Part shown: piece by piece, positions 5,673 through 5,824 of the stretch
How the letters are laid out: every line of letters begins with the position of its first letter
Position numbering within the stretch: position 1 is the stretch's first letter
Source: an uncultured Gardnerella sp.
GTDB taxonomy: Bacteria; Actinomycetota; Actinomycetes; Actinomycetales; Bifidobacteriaceae
Assembly (NCBI GenBank): GCA_947289115.1
Contig: CAMYPG010000017.1
Location: 1 to 5,824 of the forward strand
Length of the DNA: 5,824 nucleotides
Reading direction: 5' to 3'
Program-made: the position numbers and the translations under genes
The notes under the pieces: generated by a model
The model's input: the letters and a program-made list of their open reading frames with translations, nothing else
Databases searched by the model: none
Told to the model about the DNA's origin: nothing

Positions 5673-5824
5673 TCGCACCAAATACGCACGCAGTACTTTC
5701 CTCGCGTTTGCGCGACGACCTGCTTGAGCGCAGCATTGCGCGCGCGAAAGCAATTCGGAGCGTGAGCTTGCTCAGCAGTGAGCGCTTATAGCGCGAGCGT
5801 TGTCCAGAGTTTGGAGGATTACAA
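5673..5824. other. GC-rich intergenic region with the ribosome binding site of a gene starting beyond the window
   Basis: No gene is supported here. The stretch is rich in GCGC and GAGC words and includes short hairpin-forming sequences: TGAGC-TT-GCTCA at about 5763-5774 and GCGCT-TAT-AGCGC at 5782-5794, neither followed by a T-run. At the extreme end, GGAGG (5813-5817) is followed by seven bases to the window edge, so a plus-strand gene may well begin at or close to the next base. That would make this region a divergent promoter region with the nitroreductase. Confidence 0.4.

Noticed and set aside
5661..5753. N-terminal extension of the nitroreductase to ATG 5753
   Set aside because: The extra 31 codons are Arg/Ala-rich from GC-rich intergenic DNA, cross a -10 element and precede the family's normal beginning.

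Overview
The window reads as Gram-positive chromosomal DNA of low to moderate GC. An actinobacterium of the Bifidobacteriaceae, such as Gardnerella, is my best guess. The reasons are purine-rich Shine-Dalgarno sites, a LuxR-type two-component pair, a signal-peptidase II lipoprotein carrying a transporter-adaptor-like domain, and a nitroreductase gene that looks leaderless. The taxonomic guess rests on general style, not on a marker gene.

Left part (1-1445): the minus strand carries a small secreted protein of unknown family (607-999), followed 17 bases downstream by the 5' portion of a lipoprotein that resembles a membrane-fusion/adaptor subunit of an ABC exporter (1-589, running off the window). 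Upstream of them is an AT-rich intergenic stretch with an 11-bp inverted repeat. A possible 55-residue exported peptide lies there on the plus strand (1278-1445); it ends in a Cys-9 residues-Cys tail and overlaps the 3' end of the next gene tail to tail.

Middle part (1420-3454): a NarL/LuxR-type response regulator (2610-3260) and a multi-membrane-segment HisKA_3-type sensor kinase (1420-2595) form a tight pair on the minus strand, regulator first. They are co-directional with the secreted protein and its adaptor. The layout resembles peptide-regulated bacteriocin or exporter loci: sensor, regulator, candidate signal peptide, secreted product and export machinery. That joint role is inference.

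Right part (3455-5824): a DUF4143-type AAA ATPase (3455-4792) lies downstream of an FMN nitroreductase (4941-5660), both on the minus strand. Between them are two copies of a 44-bp composite palindrome, 73 bp apart. The nearer copy overlaps a possible promoter and the beginning of the longest possible ATPase reading frame, so the ATPase probably starts at 4792 or 4786. The nitroreductase end is clearly richer in G+C than the two-component region. A Shine-Dalgarno sequence at the extreme right edge suggests that a plus-strand gene begins just outside the window.
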